Origin: Onthophagus taurus
Lineage: Eukaryota > Arthropoda > Insecta > Coleoptera > Scarabaeidae
Direction: 5' to 3'
DNA length: 64,000 nucleotides
Assembly: GCF_036711975.1 (NCBI RefSeq)
Contig: NC_091967.1
Location: 10,540,001 to 10,604,000, forward strand
The first letter of the stretch is position 1; each line of letters starts with the position of its first letter. Of the stretch, positions 12,090 through 25,130 are shown piece after piece. Made by a program: the position numbers and the translations under genes. Under the pieces are notes generated by a model. The model did not search any database. It was not told where the DNA came from and saw only the letters and a list, made by a program, of their open reading frames with translations.

Positions 12090-13056
12090 TCAAAGAACAA
12101 CTTTGTTTTACAATATTTGGAAATCAAAAATACTACAAATAAGTACACCGTTACTAAAAGTTTTCAAATTGCTTTTTAAGGCCAGACAGGTTTAATATAC
12201 TCTTTTCCAAAGTGTTTTGTCACAATTACATATTTTAAGTGAAGTGGAGTTAAGTACCTGGCCTTCAAGTACTAAAAGTTGAAGAATTAAAATAAAATAC
12301 CTACAAAATGATAAGTTCCTGCCTATTGTTTTCTCAGCAATATCAAGTAATTTATTTTGTTAAGAAAAATATTTGGAAGGGATGATACAATCACAGACTT
12401 TTATTACATATTATTACCATGTTGTTTTTTTTCATTTTTAAAATTCTTTTAAATTCGAAACTAGCACTTTTATTCCATTGTACAAACATTGTAAGTGCAA
12501 AAATATATTATAGGCAATTCAAGAAAAATATTGTTACAATATCCATTTTTTTAAGTATAAATTTTGCGAATATCGTTATCATATCGGGTGTCTCTTTACA
12601 TCAGGTACCCGTTACAACAAGTCATAAAAGAATTTCTTTTAATTTGAAAAGAATTCGAGAAAAAATAGTTAATGTACATTAATTACATTGTTATTAAAAT
12701 TGTCTTTTTTACAATAACTTAAAAGAAAATCATCCAATAAATTTTTATCAATTTTGTTGTTGTTAATTCTCTTTTCCAACTATCTACAATCGCTCTAAGT
12801 CAAACTACAGGTAGATAATACGTGTTTACAATTAATACAATTTTAACGCCAACGATTTTACTTTTTTTTCGACGATTTTTTTTTTTGGTGTTACATCGCG
12901 ACGAGTATTATTTAAAGAAAAATTACAATAGTCACTGAAGATTGAACAACAAAAAGACCCACAAGAAGAAAGACAAAAAACGACTAAGTTTAAAGGTACA
13001 CTACGTGCAAACTTAAGGTGTATATATAAATTTTAATTTAATTTCAAAAAATTCTC

Positions 13057-16000
13057 TCACACCTTTCCTGCTATTGGAGCACTACTTTGTATTGATTTTG
13101 AATCCTTTCCATTTGCACACGATTGAAAATTCTCCAATCCATTCGAATGGCCATTCATTTTATGACTATGAGCTGGTAAATCTTCCGCATCTTTAATAAC
13201 TAATTGAAAAAATAAATTATTATTTATATTATTAAGATAATATTATAAATATTGTTGTTAATGATAGCGATGTAAACGACATCTAACGGTAGAAAAGAGA
13301 AACTATTAAAATGTTAAGTTAGATACAAAACGAAATAAGTTAACTTTGTAAAAACGAATTGTTGTATGTTTTATAAAACAAGTCTTAATAAAACTTTTAA
13401 ACAAAACAGCTCAGTGAAACAGTTGTGTATTTGAAGACCATAAAAGAATCCCAGAATAACAAATATGTTAAACTTACTTGTAAGATCTTTACAAAACTTT
13501 TTGGTAGTTTTCCAATCTTCCTTAAGCGATAGATTATACATTGAATAATTCGGATCCCCCGTTACTTCTTTTTCAATATCTAGGAACGGTGGTAAACATT
13601 TTCTAAGAATTGCTTCGTCTAAAGCTGAATAAGTTTCTAATAAAATCAATCCTCTACATCTACACAAAAAAAAATTTTTTAGTTCTATTTTTAATTATTT
13701 TTGCAATATCTGTACCTTGGATGACTGGGTTCTTGATAAACATCAAGTTGAAAGTACTGATTATTAACCAAAAAACATCTTCTCTTCTTATAAACGGTTA
13801 AATGAGACTTATCCCTCTGTGCAAGTAAATTAATGTAATCCCTGTGATTGATTTGCGTTTTTACCTCAACTACTTGACCTCCTGGTTGTGGTTGCCTACG
13901 AACTGTATGGATGTAACTGAAGTTTCCTGAAAAATAAAATGTTAAAGAAAAATGTAAAATGGTTTTTAATAAAAAAAGCTTTTCCACACGTATTTATATA
14001 CTTAATAAATCCTCAACAAAAAAAAAACACACTAAAAATTAATATAATTACCTTTTTAAATATTTTAAAACTCTAAATATTAAGTACTTATTAACCTAGA
14101 AAAGATTTTTTTATTATAAAAAGAAAACAAGGCTACTTTATGCAAGTCCAACATTTACTATAAAATTCTTTACAAGTATAACAAAACGTTATGGTATAAT
14201 AATTTAATGGCCATTTACGCACAAATTATATAACAATAATCAACATAAATACAAAATAATAAATATATAAAATAAATTAAATAGCGCGAATGGCTGGAAA
14301 TACATTATTTGTCTTTTTCTCACCTTTTTGACCCCGTTTTCTTAATCGCACTTGATTAGGAGAATTTGAGTGTAAATAGGTATGGACAACTTCGAAGTCT
14401 TGGAAACGGGGAAACAATCTTTCTTCAGGTAACGGTCCCTTAACCAAGAACTTCAATTTTCTGGAGTTCTTCAATAGACGATCTCCCGTATCTATACCCA
14501 TTTTTTGACAAACGCTCCCAATCATGCGACGCATTTTTCCTTCAAAATCTGTTGAATTATCAATCACATCAAAATATGGATGGCCAACCCAAGCTGAAGC
14601 TGCATTTGCATCTAATTCACGTGCTAATTCAACACCTTCTGATCTACAAGAATGATCCTTAAAGAAAAAACAAGAAAATATAAATATCTTAGAAAATATA
14701 TATTTTATTTTAATTTTTTACCTCTGTTGTATAGAATTCTTCAGCACCGTTAGCAGCGGAAACCATGTGGACAATTTGGTTGTACCTGTTGTCCCTGAGC
14801 TCAATATTATTCCACTCATTATCCGCTAACATCTTCTCCCATTGTTCTTTTGGTATGACTATTAATATAATTATAATGAGGGTTTAATATTTTAGAGGTT
14901 ATTAACGTTGATTTAAGGGAAATGGAAAATTTCTTACAAGCTGAAGCGTCCATTGCACCTCTGTCACAGATAATCAAGCAATTTCCTCGACATGATTTAC
15001 CCAATTCAAAGAAGGTATCTTCAATTTGTAACATTGTTTTCAATAGGTTTTCTTGGAATTTAAAAGCTGCAAATAATAAATATTATTAGTTATTAGTATC
15101 GATTATTGAATTGATTTAGAGGGTCTAGAACTAATGATAATGTATCTCGTTTAAGCTTAGCAAATAGAAGCGAAGTGAACAGTAAGAGTTAAGACGCCCG
15201 CTTTGTTTTAGTGTGTTGATTTGTGCTTTCATAAAGACAAAAAGTAAAATAAAATAAAACTAACTTCATAAAGGTAACCTTTAATGACTAGCTCTTATAC
15301 GCGGAGATTTATATAACGATTTATAACATATGTTTTTTAGTAGCCTTAATACAATACGATTTCTTTTGAAGTTCAAATGCAAACGTTTTCGTCTTGCACA
15401 TGGATATGGATATAGAATAAGAACACTGATGAAGCTGCAATTAGGGAATTGGTATTGTTTGAAACATAAGATAACGACTTATTGATAATGCAATAAATCA
15501 TTACCATAAATAATCATGTCAAGAAAAAAATAAGGGTGGTTTTGTTGATATGGATCAAAAATAAGGTATAGAAAAGAATATATGAATTGATGGAAATGTC
15601 ATTAAACAAGTTGCACTTAGCTTGTATAAAGGAATTCCAGAAAGACAACTAAAAACTGTAAGATACTGAATATGGACAAAAAAATCTTCCTAGCCTTCTT
15701 AAATTTGAAGGCGGGGTTTGATCAGGTGGAAGCGCTCCAAGAATTACTAATAAAAAAAAGCAATTAAAAGCCTGTATAGCAAGGAAAAAGGAAAGGTAAG
15801 ACTGAACAGACAGGTATCCAAAGCATTCCATATAGATAAAGAAGTAAAACATGGCGATAGCCGTCTTTAATTTATAATCCACATCGACCAGGTAAGCATC
15901 AAACACCAAACAACATCAACATCGAGACATTTGTTATGTGCAGATGACGACATTCTAATAATCAAAAGCCAACGTCAATTACAAAACAATTTAGAAATAT

Positions 16001-19000
16001 GGAAGAACAGCCCCGAATAAAAAGGAATGACCTTGAATAATAGGGATAAAAGCAAAATGATACACATTATGAAGAAGCAAAATGAAACAGCTAAGAAATG
16101 AGAATCGATGGAAGAGCAATAGAAAGAGGAAGCGCATTGGTAAAGAAATAGAAACAGAAACAGAATTAGAAAACCCAATAAAATGTATTAACAAATTAAC
16201 AAAACACTAACAGGAAAAGAGGAAGTAAACTCCTATGCAGAAGATCTGAACAACTTCAACCCTGAGTTGTATATTTTGCAATATGCAGACGACACGAAGC
16301 TCATCTCACATAGCCACACATTGAACAAAGCCACATCAAACCTACAAACTCAATACAAGCAAGTATTGAAATGGTTACATAAATGGAGACTTACTTCCAA
16401 TCCAGGAAAATTCCAAGTCATGGTTCTATACCACCGTATTCGTGAACACTTATGCATAAAACCAACTCTATCGGTTAAATACCTGGGAATAATTTTGGAT
16501 AATGCCCAAAAATTATCCAAGCATTATAAAACCAAAAGAGACGAAGCAATCAGAAGAGCTAAATACTTCCGAACACTCACCTACAAAAACAAAGGGATAC
16601 ACACCAACACGACAATGAAGATCTACAAAGTCATATGCAGACCAATTAACCCTAGGATACTTAACCAATAAAATAACCATAGTAACTAAATGCTCGCCGG
16701 GCCTGAGAGGCCCGGTTTATGCATCCTAGGGTTAACTCAGCGAATAAAACTAAGGATATTATTGATAAAGCAGAAAGGAGATGCATAAGAAGTATATCCA
16801 AAATCCGACATCCTAAAAATCTTCTGCAAAATATAAGTAATGAAGACTTATACGTTCAAACACAAATAAAACCAATACGACTAAGGCACGAAGAACTAAT
16901 TGGAGAAAATATGTTTGAAAAAATGTGGCCAATAAATAATTATGTCTCTCCATATATATACCAACCTTAACATACTGAGCCAAATCATGGAAGGCAACAG
17001 AAAAACATCGATTAAACACAACTACGTCAGAAATGAAGTACCTACGACGGGTGGTAAGAGGGACAAGACTTAATAGGATGAGCAACAGAAGTATCATAGC
17101 AGAGTACAGATAGTACAAATAATAAGGAAAAAGAACTTCAGTGCTACAACAAGAGCAGATACCCAAAAATAATCATGGAGATGAGGACAGAAAGGAGAAG
17201 GCCTCGAAAAAAACCAAAGCAAAACCTAACAAGACAACATCGAGGAGAGAAAAAGAGGGAACAACAGGCAAGAATAAAGGAAATGGCTCAACACCACGAC
17301 ACCGTAAGGTAATTGGGAGACGACAAAGTAATAAAGTATATATTATTATCGATATCATATTATTACTTAAATTTTCAAGTCAAGTAAATACTTTATCTAA
17401 CATATAAATTGCATGGGTGACAAGAAAAAAGGGTCTAAGAAAGATAGAGTTGAAATGAAGTTTCTAAGAGCGATAAGTAACAGATTAGATCATATCATAA
17501 ACGAAGATATTAGAGAGGAACTGGAAATTTTCGCAGTTAACGATAAAATGAAGGAATACAAAGAGAAATGGATGGACCACAGAATGCAAGATGACAGAAT
17601 ACCAAAATTGGCACTGCAGTATAAACTAAGAGGAAGACGATCAGTGGGTACAGCATCTGTAAATGAAACGACAGCGAAAATATTTCCCCTAATACTGCAG
17701 ATGAAAGTGGTATCTTCTGAAAACGATATCTAAAGAGAATCTGATTATATTGCTACAACGCTTTAAAGGATTATATGTTGAAACTATAGATAGTAAATCG
17801 CGCTATAAAGCCACGTTCAATGCAAGGTAGATATCAACAACATATGTACACACACTGGTTGACTAAATAATTAAAACTTGTTTTGGTTACATGCTCCTTG
17901 TTATCTTAGAACACCCGAACAATCAAATTGTATTTCAGTACAATATATTAAAATTACTTTTAAAAGACTCTTAAAAGAGTCATAACTAGATTCTATGCAA
18001 TTCATTAGGAAAATCAAGGTTGCAAATTTAATCAAAAAAAAATACATTATTATTTATGTTTAATCATCTTTCCTTATCACTTCGTTCTATCCTTATCTGT
18101 CTGGCTGTAATAAGGAATTATTAATACAAAAACTTTTGTAATCTAACAATGGTAATAATACGTCAATGAGGCATTTTATTTGTAGACGCATTTCCGTTAT
18201 GATGTCTAATGAAGACTCATCACAATTGATTCAATGACTAAACAACTTTTATAATTACACAAGAGAAATTTGAGAATTAAAAGACAACCTTGAAAAAAAA
18301 TTTCATTTTCGTTTGTTGAACAATGGAAGACGACGAAACAAAGAAAGATGGAGCTATAAAGTTTATTGATAGGGGGAAAACCTACCTATTTAGTTAAAAT
18401 TGCAAAGTAACAAATGTGTTATTTTTAATCGAGGGTATATCCTTCTTGGGAGATCGCCAAAACCTATTATAAATTCTTTGGCTGCCTGCTACGTGTTAGA
18501 ATTGGTGGGTGGATCAGACTGAATTCAAAGGATTGTATTAATCCTACGTTTTACTACGCATACAATTTACTTCCGCGGACGTTTCTATTCATGGAATATT
18601 TTTGTGTAATGTAGTAGAAGTAAAAAAATAAAGGAAATAAACCCCGTAAAGAACAAAGCTGGGAAAAATCTAATAAAACGCATAATTTAGAAGAAATTAA
18701 AAATAGATTTAAAATAATATACATGGCTTTAAGCCAATAATAATAAACAAATAAAACCTTGCCAGGTGTGGTGAAATGACAAAACACCTCAATGACTAAT
18801 AAAATAAAGAAAATTATTTCTTTAAAGCCACAAAAAGAAAATGTTTAAGATTAAATTAAAAAGATGATAACTAAAAATGATTAAAATTCCCAATTTTTAA
18901 ATAAAAAACAAGATTTCGAACAAACAATAACAGCATATTTCCAGGTAGATTCCAATAATAGAAAAACCCAATGATTCATGAATCGTAAATCCGGTTATTT

Positions 19001-22000
19001 TGTTACTTTCGAGCCAAAAAAGGAAATAAGCAACAAACATAACTCTAGCTTATTTAAATATCTAGCTTATTATTTCTTACAATCTTACAATATGTGATAT
19101 AAGGACACCAATTACAACTGTGATCCCTTAGATTTTGTTCATTTAGAAAAGCTACACAAAAAAAAATTGAAAACATTTTTCAAAAAAAATTCAATTTTAT
19201 CTACCTTTGTATATTTACTTCAATCAAGTTTATCTCGTTATCACTACTAGTAAATATTTGTTACAGCGTAGCTGCGACATTTCTGTTAGTATATCACCTT
19301 TTTACATTTATTGCGATAAATTTCATCTCATTGCGTCATTCTAATATCAAATACTCCATTAAAAAAAAGATGAACCACTTTATAATTATCACCTATCACA
19401 ATTTTGATTAGGAAATAAAACCTACAATTATAATTTAATTTTACCGCGTGCAATAAAAAACATCACACAAAATAAAGCGTTTTTGCGTCAAAAAGCGATA
19501 AAACGGATCCAAACCACGTGTTTGTACTCTAAAATCGTGTACGAGCGCGTGATTTAACGACGTTGGTATAAACGGTGATGTTAATCCAATTTGAGCTAAG
19601 GCGATTTACACAGATTTCGCACGAGCTCGGGTTTTACCAATCGTAACATCAAAAGGATTCACAACACGATTGTGAACATATACTTGATTTCTATTATTAA
19701 AAAGGTGTGGCGTGGCACGATCCGGCGGAGGCGCACGTTTTGCCATTTTCTTTCCGTCCAAACATGACAGGGTTTCAGATCGTTTCTATTTTTGAAATGA
19801 CCCATAGTAAATTTGCTACATCAGCATCGTTACAATACGACCTTGCACTTGACAAATGTTGTAAAGAGCAAAGGCGTATTGTATCGTAAATTTGTTAAAA
19901 GTAAATTTACACAAATAAATTAATATATTAAAAGTACAAATAAGTCTCATAGTTGCGACTTTGCAAAAAATTAATAAAACAAGCTTTATTTGGTTTTCGC
20001 TTTTGAAAGAGTTGAATATTGAAGTATCGTTTTTCAACTATTTTTCAACTTTGACATATTTGAAGACGATTGTGCTGTTTGACGGCTAAACAACAAAAGG
20101 AGCTTCATTTTATGTGCTTGTTCAAAAAATTAATTACAAAATTTGTAATCGTTTGGTGCATGATGAAACCGACATAATATATGATAGAAAGCGTAAGACA
20201 AGTTTTCGGAGATCTGTCACTCTTGATACATGCTCATTTTGTATGACATTTATCATATTTACAGTAGTTGATAATTGGTAACAGTTGCAATGGGTGAATT
20301 TGGTATTTTGGCTAATTTAACATAGATGAAGAGTTAAGTAGGGACTATGGACAGAAACTTGACTTATCAGAAGAAAATTTGACGTTTTTGCTGTCAATGT
20401 TAATGATAATATATGAGAGGATAAATTAGCGTTTCTCCTACATTTTGGTTGGTTAAAGTTGGATTTTTACCAAAACACATTTCGTTCTAATATCTTAACG
20501 CTATTTCTTACAATTATGGACCAAAGTCCTGAAGTATTACATATTTCTGAATTTGTTATTGAATTATTAGAACGAAAATATTGAAAAACTCCTCGGTAGA
20601 GGAGACTACACACATGTTTTAATTAACTTAAAGGATCGTGAACTGTAATGCCGTAATCAGAGTAATTCAGAGCAGCTGTTGCATGTTTTCGATCAAGCTA
20701 GAGTTTCTGCACTGTAATCATTTCTTGTTTCTCGTATTTTACGTAATACCTAAAGTAATATAAGTCATAAATTGTTAATTGTAGAAATCGGAGCAACTAA
20801 TTGGAAAGTTTTTTCATTGTAACATATCGCGATGAGTTTGCTAATGGAGTGTGTAAGATAGTACAGTAAATGTTCATTCTGTTCCTCTTTGTTCTTTGTT
20901 TCCTGGATATCACAATGTTCCCCGGTAGTCCTATTATGTAGATATTCCCGGAGTTCTGCCACAAATTTCTACAGAATAATGCAGATATTCTCTCTTTTGA
21001 TCCCTTAGAAATCTTTGACATTGTCTATAAGAAAAATTTTGCAACTGATGGAAAAACAATGATGACTATACAGAGGGAAATTAGAAGCAAAATACAAGTA
21101 GCCAAAGAAGGAATTGCAATGGAATTGAATGGTGGAATTGCAAACGAGGTATGATGACTTCAATCTACATAAAAAGGATTAAGGGATTAAAAAAGCAAAC
21201 ACAACCAGTCTTTTACTAAACAAGAATGGTAAGATAATCCCAAAAACGAAGGGGAACCAGAAACTGTTTGAAGATGAGATGCCACAGAAACCACTTAATG
21301 AAAATATCCACAGTGATCAAGGATCAAACATAACGAAGGTTATCCCTACTAAAATTAAGCTTCAGGTCCCGACGAGGTCCCAACGAGGTAAATTTATCAT
21401 TTACCAATTATGACATTTAGCACAATTTAACATATTGATAAACAATTTGATATATTACAAAACTATTATTACTTATTACGGTTTTTTTTTTCAAATTATA
21501 CACATTACAAAACAATTTGACGTTAAATGTAACTTTTTTTAACATTTATTTTGCCATATTTAACTTTTGACAGGACCATTTAACATATTGAACAACAAAG
21601 TTAAAGTTTATTTCGTCAAATTTTACAAATTAAAACCCAATTTTGATATTTTGATTTTGTCATATTTGATTTTTCAGCAAACAATTTCGACATACACTCG
21701 TGCCATATTTCCCATTTCGGGTCACAATTTGACTTTTACGCCCTCACATTTAACGCTTTAAAAGTTAATTTGACATTTGATGTCATTTGTGACACTTCGA
21801 ATAATAATTTGACATTTACTCCGTCATGTTTGACATTTTGGATATAAATTTGATATTTAGACCCAATTTATTCACCTTTGGTTACATTTAACTACTCAAT
21901 ATTTTTCATGGTTACTGTAATTTCACTTGCCATGATTGGCTATCTGACCAGTAACTATGTTAAATATCCAATAGTTAAATTTAACCAAAGGTGAATAAAC

Positions 22001-24789
22001 TGGGCCTTAGAGTCTATCATATTTGATGTTTCAGATAATAATTTGAAATATACTTGGTTGTGTTTAACATTTTAAAAGATAATTTGCCGTTTACTCGTTT
22101 TATCTAACATAAATTGGATGGGTGACAAGAAAAAAGGGTCTAAGAAAGATAGAGTCCGCGAAAATGAAGTTTCTAAGAGCCCAAGGGCTGTAACAGACTA
22201 CATCATATCAGAAACGAAGATTATATCGCCGTTAACGATAAAATCAAGGGATACAAAGAGGAATGGATGGACCACGTGGCTAGAATGCAAGATGACAGAA
22301 TACCAAAATTAGCACTGCAGTATAAACCAAGAGAAAGACGATCAGTGAGACGCCCAAGAAAGAGGTGGTCTGAAGGAGAGGTACAGGTCCTAAAGATTAA
22401 GTAGACGACATTTGGTTCGTTAAGACATTTTGACATTTATACTCAAAATCAATGGGAAACAATTGCATTTCAATTAATAATTTGGTATTTACTAAATTTA
22501 ATATGTGGAAGATAATTTGACAATTTAAAAGACAAATTCGTACATATCTTAAGAATCAAATTAAATTTTAAATAAATTGGGTCGTTTTAAAGATAACCTT
22601 GATGTTTATTTTTTGTTGTTCTGATTATTATGTTGTGAAATACTATGAGAAAGTAAATCCAAAAAATTTCAAATAGTGATGAGTTTGTTTTTGTTTGACA
22701 AGAATTGACTCAAAATTTGTTATGAAATGAGGTCAATCAAGATAATGTCATAACAAATATCTAATCCCAGAAGATTTATATCAACAATTCTATCAAAATT
22801 ATGATAAATTGTTATCAATCCTTTATCTAAATGCATCAATTAAAATTATTATTAGTGTTGAATGATTCCATAACATTTCTGATTTAATTAAAAATGATAT
22901 ATTTCAACAATGCATGTTAAAAAAACAGATATTTAGGTTTTTATTTGGTGATGAACTTTGTTGCAAACATTTTCTATACCAAAATATTGATTTATTTTAA
23001 ATCTTGGCTTGTTAACTTGTTTTGATGATCTGATTGATTTATTTTTACTCAACTAACTATATACAGTTAACTAAACCATTAGAATTTTCAATGCAAAATC
23101 AATTAATACTAAAAAAAAAACTTATGGAACTCAGTCACGAAATATTGCATGACTCTAAGCAATAAAACAAATATTAATAATTGCATTCTATTAAAAAAAG
23201 ATTGATAAAGTTTCAAAATCTATAGTTATTACGTAAAATAGAAGTATAGAATAGTCGACAAGGAATTATTTGGTGAACGATGCCAAAAAAGTTGTTTGAG
23301 AACAGTTGCACTTGCAAAAACAGCAGCCAGGATTTTGATCCCAAACCTAACGTGTATTATTTGGACGGTGTTCGAATTGAAATAGAATTTTCTAGCGTTT
23401 CTTTACATAGCTGCTTCTCCCAGCCTAACTAATAACCGTTTGCCCGAAAAACTAGTTTAAAACGAAAACGACTAAAAATAGTTATGATCACGTAAATATT
23501 TAACGCGACTCGGTTGGTTACGTTACAAATTATTTGGGGATTCGCGGTTGGTAAGTGGCCAAAAACCGTACATACATGAGTGACTGTTTATTTTTGGTGC
23601 AAATCCCGGCGGGAATTATTACTTCATTCAAGACTTTGTTTAAAAAAAAAGCAATTTTTAAAGCAAAATGAGAAATAAAGAATCTAAAGAAACTCACCTT
23701 CAACCACACTCAGGTCGCTGAACTTTATGCCACCACTGAAAAAAATGAAAAATCACACAATGAAATACAGAAAGTAACTTTCTTTTTAAATATAAACAAA
23801 AATCAACATAAAAATGAAAACGCGCGTTTTTTTAGATTGATATTTTAGGCTCATTCATAGATTCATTATCAAATTTAATAGTTACTAGGTCAAAAATGAA
23901 AGACTTTTGATAAAAATCACCATTAAATTTTAATTAACTTGATTATATTTGAATGTTTTGACTTTACAAAAAGATAAATGATATAAACATAAAATAAAAA
24001 ATGTTATATCTACAAGGACAATTGATTAAGGCTAAGCACACAGGGTTGATTTTTAATCAGCCAACAGTTTAGTTGATGGATATAAATGTATTAAGTTTGC
24101 AACAATTTTTACATGTAAACTTAACATATTTATGCCCATCGATTAAACTATCAGGCGACTGAAAATCGACTTTGTGTGGCTAGCTTAAAGAAAATGATTT
24201 ATCCCCAAATTTAATGAGGGTTTCTATATGTACAAGAACGAATCGCGTCGATCTACAATACTCTCGACGTCTGTACATTTGAAAAACCTACCTCAACAAT
24301 ACGCTTGCGGTCTCTGGGACCCGGAATACCTGCGAACAAGGGACTATTTCGAACATACCCCCCAAGTACAAAATAGTAAAGAGGCAAATTTACCTGAACC
24401 CAATTTTTATATTTTTTCTTTTAACGAATTAAAAACTATAGCAACTCACCTTCCATCCTAAATTCTCGAAAAACGTGCATAAACGTGACTGTCCTGTTGT
24501 TTTACCACCGCAAGGTCCTACATTTGAAAAAAAACAACAAATTTATATTAAAAACTTTAAAATCATGTGATTTAATATCATTAAATTTAACCTCAATCTA
24601 AAGAATAAAAAACCACGTTTTTATTTACGACGCAATTTAAACTTACGACTATTGATTTACTTGAAAAGTACCAAAGAAAATTCGTAATTTTACGGTTAAG
24701 TTTCCTAATTGGGTTTTATCATCGAATCCGAATCACTTACCGCCTGTCAATACTAATTTGTACAGCCTTTTATTGGTTTGCTTCTCCAT
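13057..24789 (-). CDS. ttd14: TTD14-like P-loop ATP/GTP-binding protein with C-terminal CYTH-like domain, 10 coding exons
   Basis: Exons in transcript order: 24741-24789, 24450-24517, 24292-24329, 23698-23735, 14938-15066, 14722-14858, 14324-14657, 13716-13926, 13478-13659, 13057-13199. Every junction is GT-AG and in phase; about 442 residues. The N-terminus holds the P-loop [11 protein letters not shown] (about 16-26), then [19 protein letters not shown], which is assembled across two 38-bp exons. The middle has FQENLL, the CDRGAMDAS segment and [13 protein letters not shown]. The C-terminal half (from [14 protein letters not shown] through [20 protein letters not shown]) matches the triphosphate-tunnel/CYTH-like part of insect TTD14 (TRPL translocation defect 14). 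Drosophila TTD14 binds GTP and phosphoinositide and supports TRP-channel trafficking in photoreceptors; that role here is inference. A stop lies 24 codons upstream of the chosen ATG with no other in-frame ATG. Intron 4 spans 8.6 kb of transposon debris. Confidence 0.9.
15680..16130 (+). pseudogene. Non-LTR retrotransposon reverse-transcriptase fragment, decayed
   Basis: In changing frames one can read KAFDQV-like sequence near 15715, then [20 protein letters not shown] near 15930, followed by LEIWKNSPE and a block with KMIHI. The ADDD stretch followed by a hydrophobic strand and 'L..W' is the catalytic motif C region of LINE reverse transcriptases. Stops and frameshifts show it is dead. It lies in TTD14 intron 4. 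Confidence 0.6.
16206..16980 (+). pseudogene. Jockey/I-type LINE reverse-transcriptase C-terminal part, interrupted by a MITE
   Basis: The frame from 16267 contains [11 protein letters not shown] (catalytic YADD), [26 protein letters not shown] and a [13 protein letters not shown] block, typical of the RT palm-to-thumb region in Jockey-like LINEs. At 16646 it is interrupted by an 82-bp TTAA-flanked insertion. After 16735 the protein continues in the same frame ([20 protein letters not shown]) to a stop near 16969. The 5' part of the element is missing. It lies in TTD14 intron 4. Confidence 0.75.
16646..16735. mobile_element. Tiny TTAA-flanked piggyBac-type MITE (82 bp between the duplicated TTAA)
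   Basis: TTAA at 16646-16649 and 16732-16735 flank inverted ends CCCTAGGAT and ATCCTAGGG. Inside is a GC hairpin, CCGGGCC-TGAGA-GGCCCGG (about 16697-16715), striking in this AT-rich DNA. Removing the element and one TTAA leaves the surrounding LINE frame open, so it inserted precisely. piggyBac termini commonly begin CCCT after TTAA, so cross-mobilisation by a piggyBac transposase is likely (inference). Confidence 0.8.
17402..17735 (+). pseudogene. LINE 3'-terminal fragment, copy 1
   Basis: An open frame from 17413 ([20 protein letters not shown]) continues to [20 protein letters not shown] and RGRRSVG. The W-x-(G/D)H-x-R-M-x-D-x-R-(I)PK pattern is the usual LINE ORF2 C-terminal motif. A sister copy lies at 22104-22402. 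The frame is only the tail of an ORF and is not a host gene. Confidence 0.65.
17740..21385. other. TTD14 intron 4, AT-rich filler
   Basis: I see no convincing exon, RNA gene or intact mobile element. Around 19490-19760 the sequence is somewhat richer in GC and CpG ('cgtgtacgagcgcgtg', 'gatccggcggaggcgc'), which could mark a regulatory element. Short open frames here lack recognisable motifs. Confidence 0.35.
21390..21856. repeat. Degenerate AT-rich minisatellite based on TTTGACATTTA
   Basis: Variants of 'aatttgacattta', 'catatttaac' and 'catgtttgacatttt' recur every roughly 30-35 bp across the stretch, and again at about 22020-22100 and 22430-22520. The array is interrupted by a MITE at 21857-22012 and a LINE tail at 22104-22402. 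No coding potential. Confidence 0.55.
21857..22012. mobile_element. MITE with ~33-bp inverted repeats
   Basis: The left end reads ACCCAATTTATTCACCTTTG and the right end is its near-complement, CAAAGGTGAATAAACTGGGC, each continued by 'gtta.atttaacta' inside. Both ends are flanked by TTAG, a likely target-site duplication. About 150 bp, non-coding. It inserted inside the TTTGACATTTA minisatellite. Confidence 0.75.
22104..22402 (+). pseudogene. LINE 3'-terminal fragment, copy 2
   Basis: Starts with the same '[13 protein letters not shown]' coding sequence as the copy at 17413. It then carries several indels, so its parts lie in different frames. One frame reads [20 protein letters not shown] followed by [15 protein letters not shown], the canonical LINE tail motif. 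Clearly decayed. Confidence 0.7.
22410..23697. other. TTD14 intron 4, right end
   Basis: AT-rich sequence with no recognisable coding exon or RNA gene. The left end continues the TTTGACATTTA-type degenerate repeat. The stretch ends at the donor of the 38-bp TTD14 exon at 23698-23735 (minus strand). Confidence 0.35.
24026..24188. mobile_element. MITE with ~65-bp imperfect inverted arms and TTAA flanks
   Basis: The left arm starts TTAAGGCTAAGCACACA and the right arm, inverted, starts TTAAGCTAGCCACACA. The arms continue with matching blocks GATTTT, CAGTTTA/TAGTTTA and ATAAAT up to a short centre. TTAA occurs at both edges. It sits in the TTD14 intron between the two 38-bp exons. Non-coding. Confidence 0.75.
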
Positions 24790-25130
24790 GTCGATGAATT
24801 CTTCTTTTAAAAAGTAAAATAATTCTTTTTTGCCGGGTGAACTGTTGATTCCTGGAAGTAGCTCCCGGGAGTTTGATGTGTTGAGTTATAATTTGAACGG
24901 TTAATTAAAGGAAACTGGTTACAGAGCACATTGTTACATCAAAAGAGTTTCTGGCGGGTGAACATCATTATTCTCTACGAAGGAGCGCAGAACGCACCGG
25001 GGCGCACTAACGTGCGGTTTAACGAAAAGTGACAGAGAAATTTTAGACGGATATATTTTTCCAACTCGGTTGGTAGCAATGATTTGTGCCAACCGTTGAT
25101 TATAAAAGTCACTAATCAATTCAAATTGAT
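24790..25130 (-). promoter_or_regulatory. Probable 5' UTR and promoter region of the TTD14-like gene
   Basis: Directly upstream of the first TTD14 ATG the local sequence becomes GC- and CpG-richer around 24950-25090 ('gaacgcaccggggcgc'), which is unusual here and fits a transcription start region. No TATA box stands out. Placement is inferred from position and composition only. Confidence 0.35.

Noticed and set aside
14277..14567. Minus-strand frame running past TTD14 exon 7 to a stop at 14277
   Set aside because: A good donor (AAAG|GTGAG) at 14323 joins in phase to the exon at 13926, giving the conserved C-terminal half. The read-through is intron.
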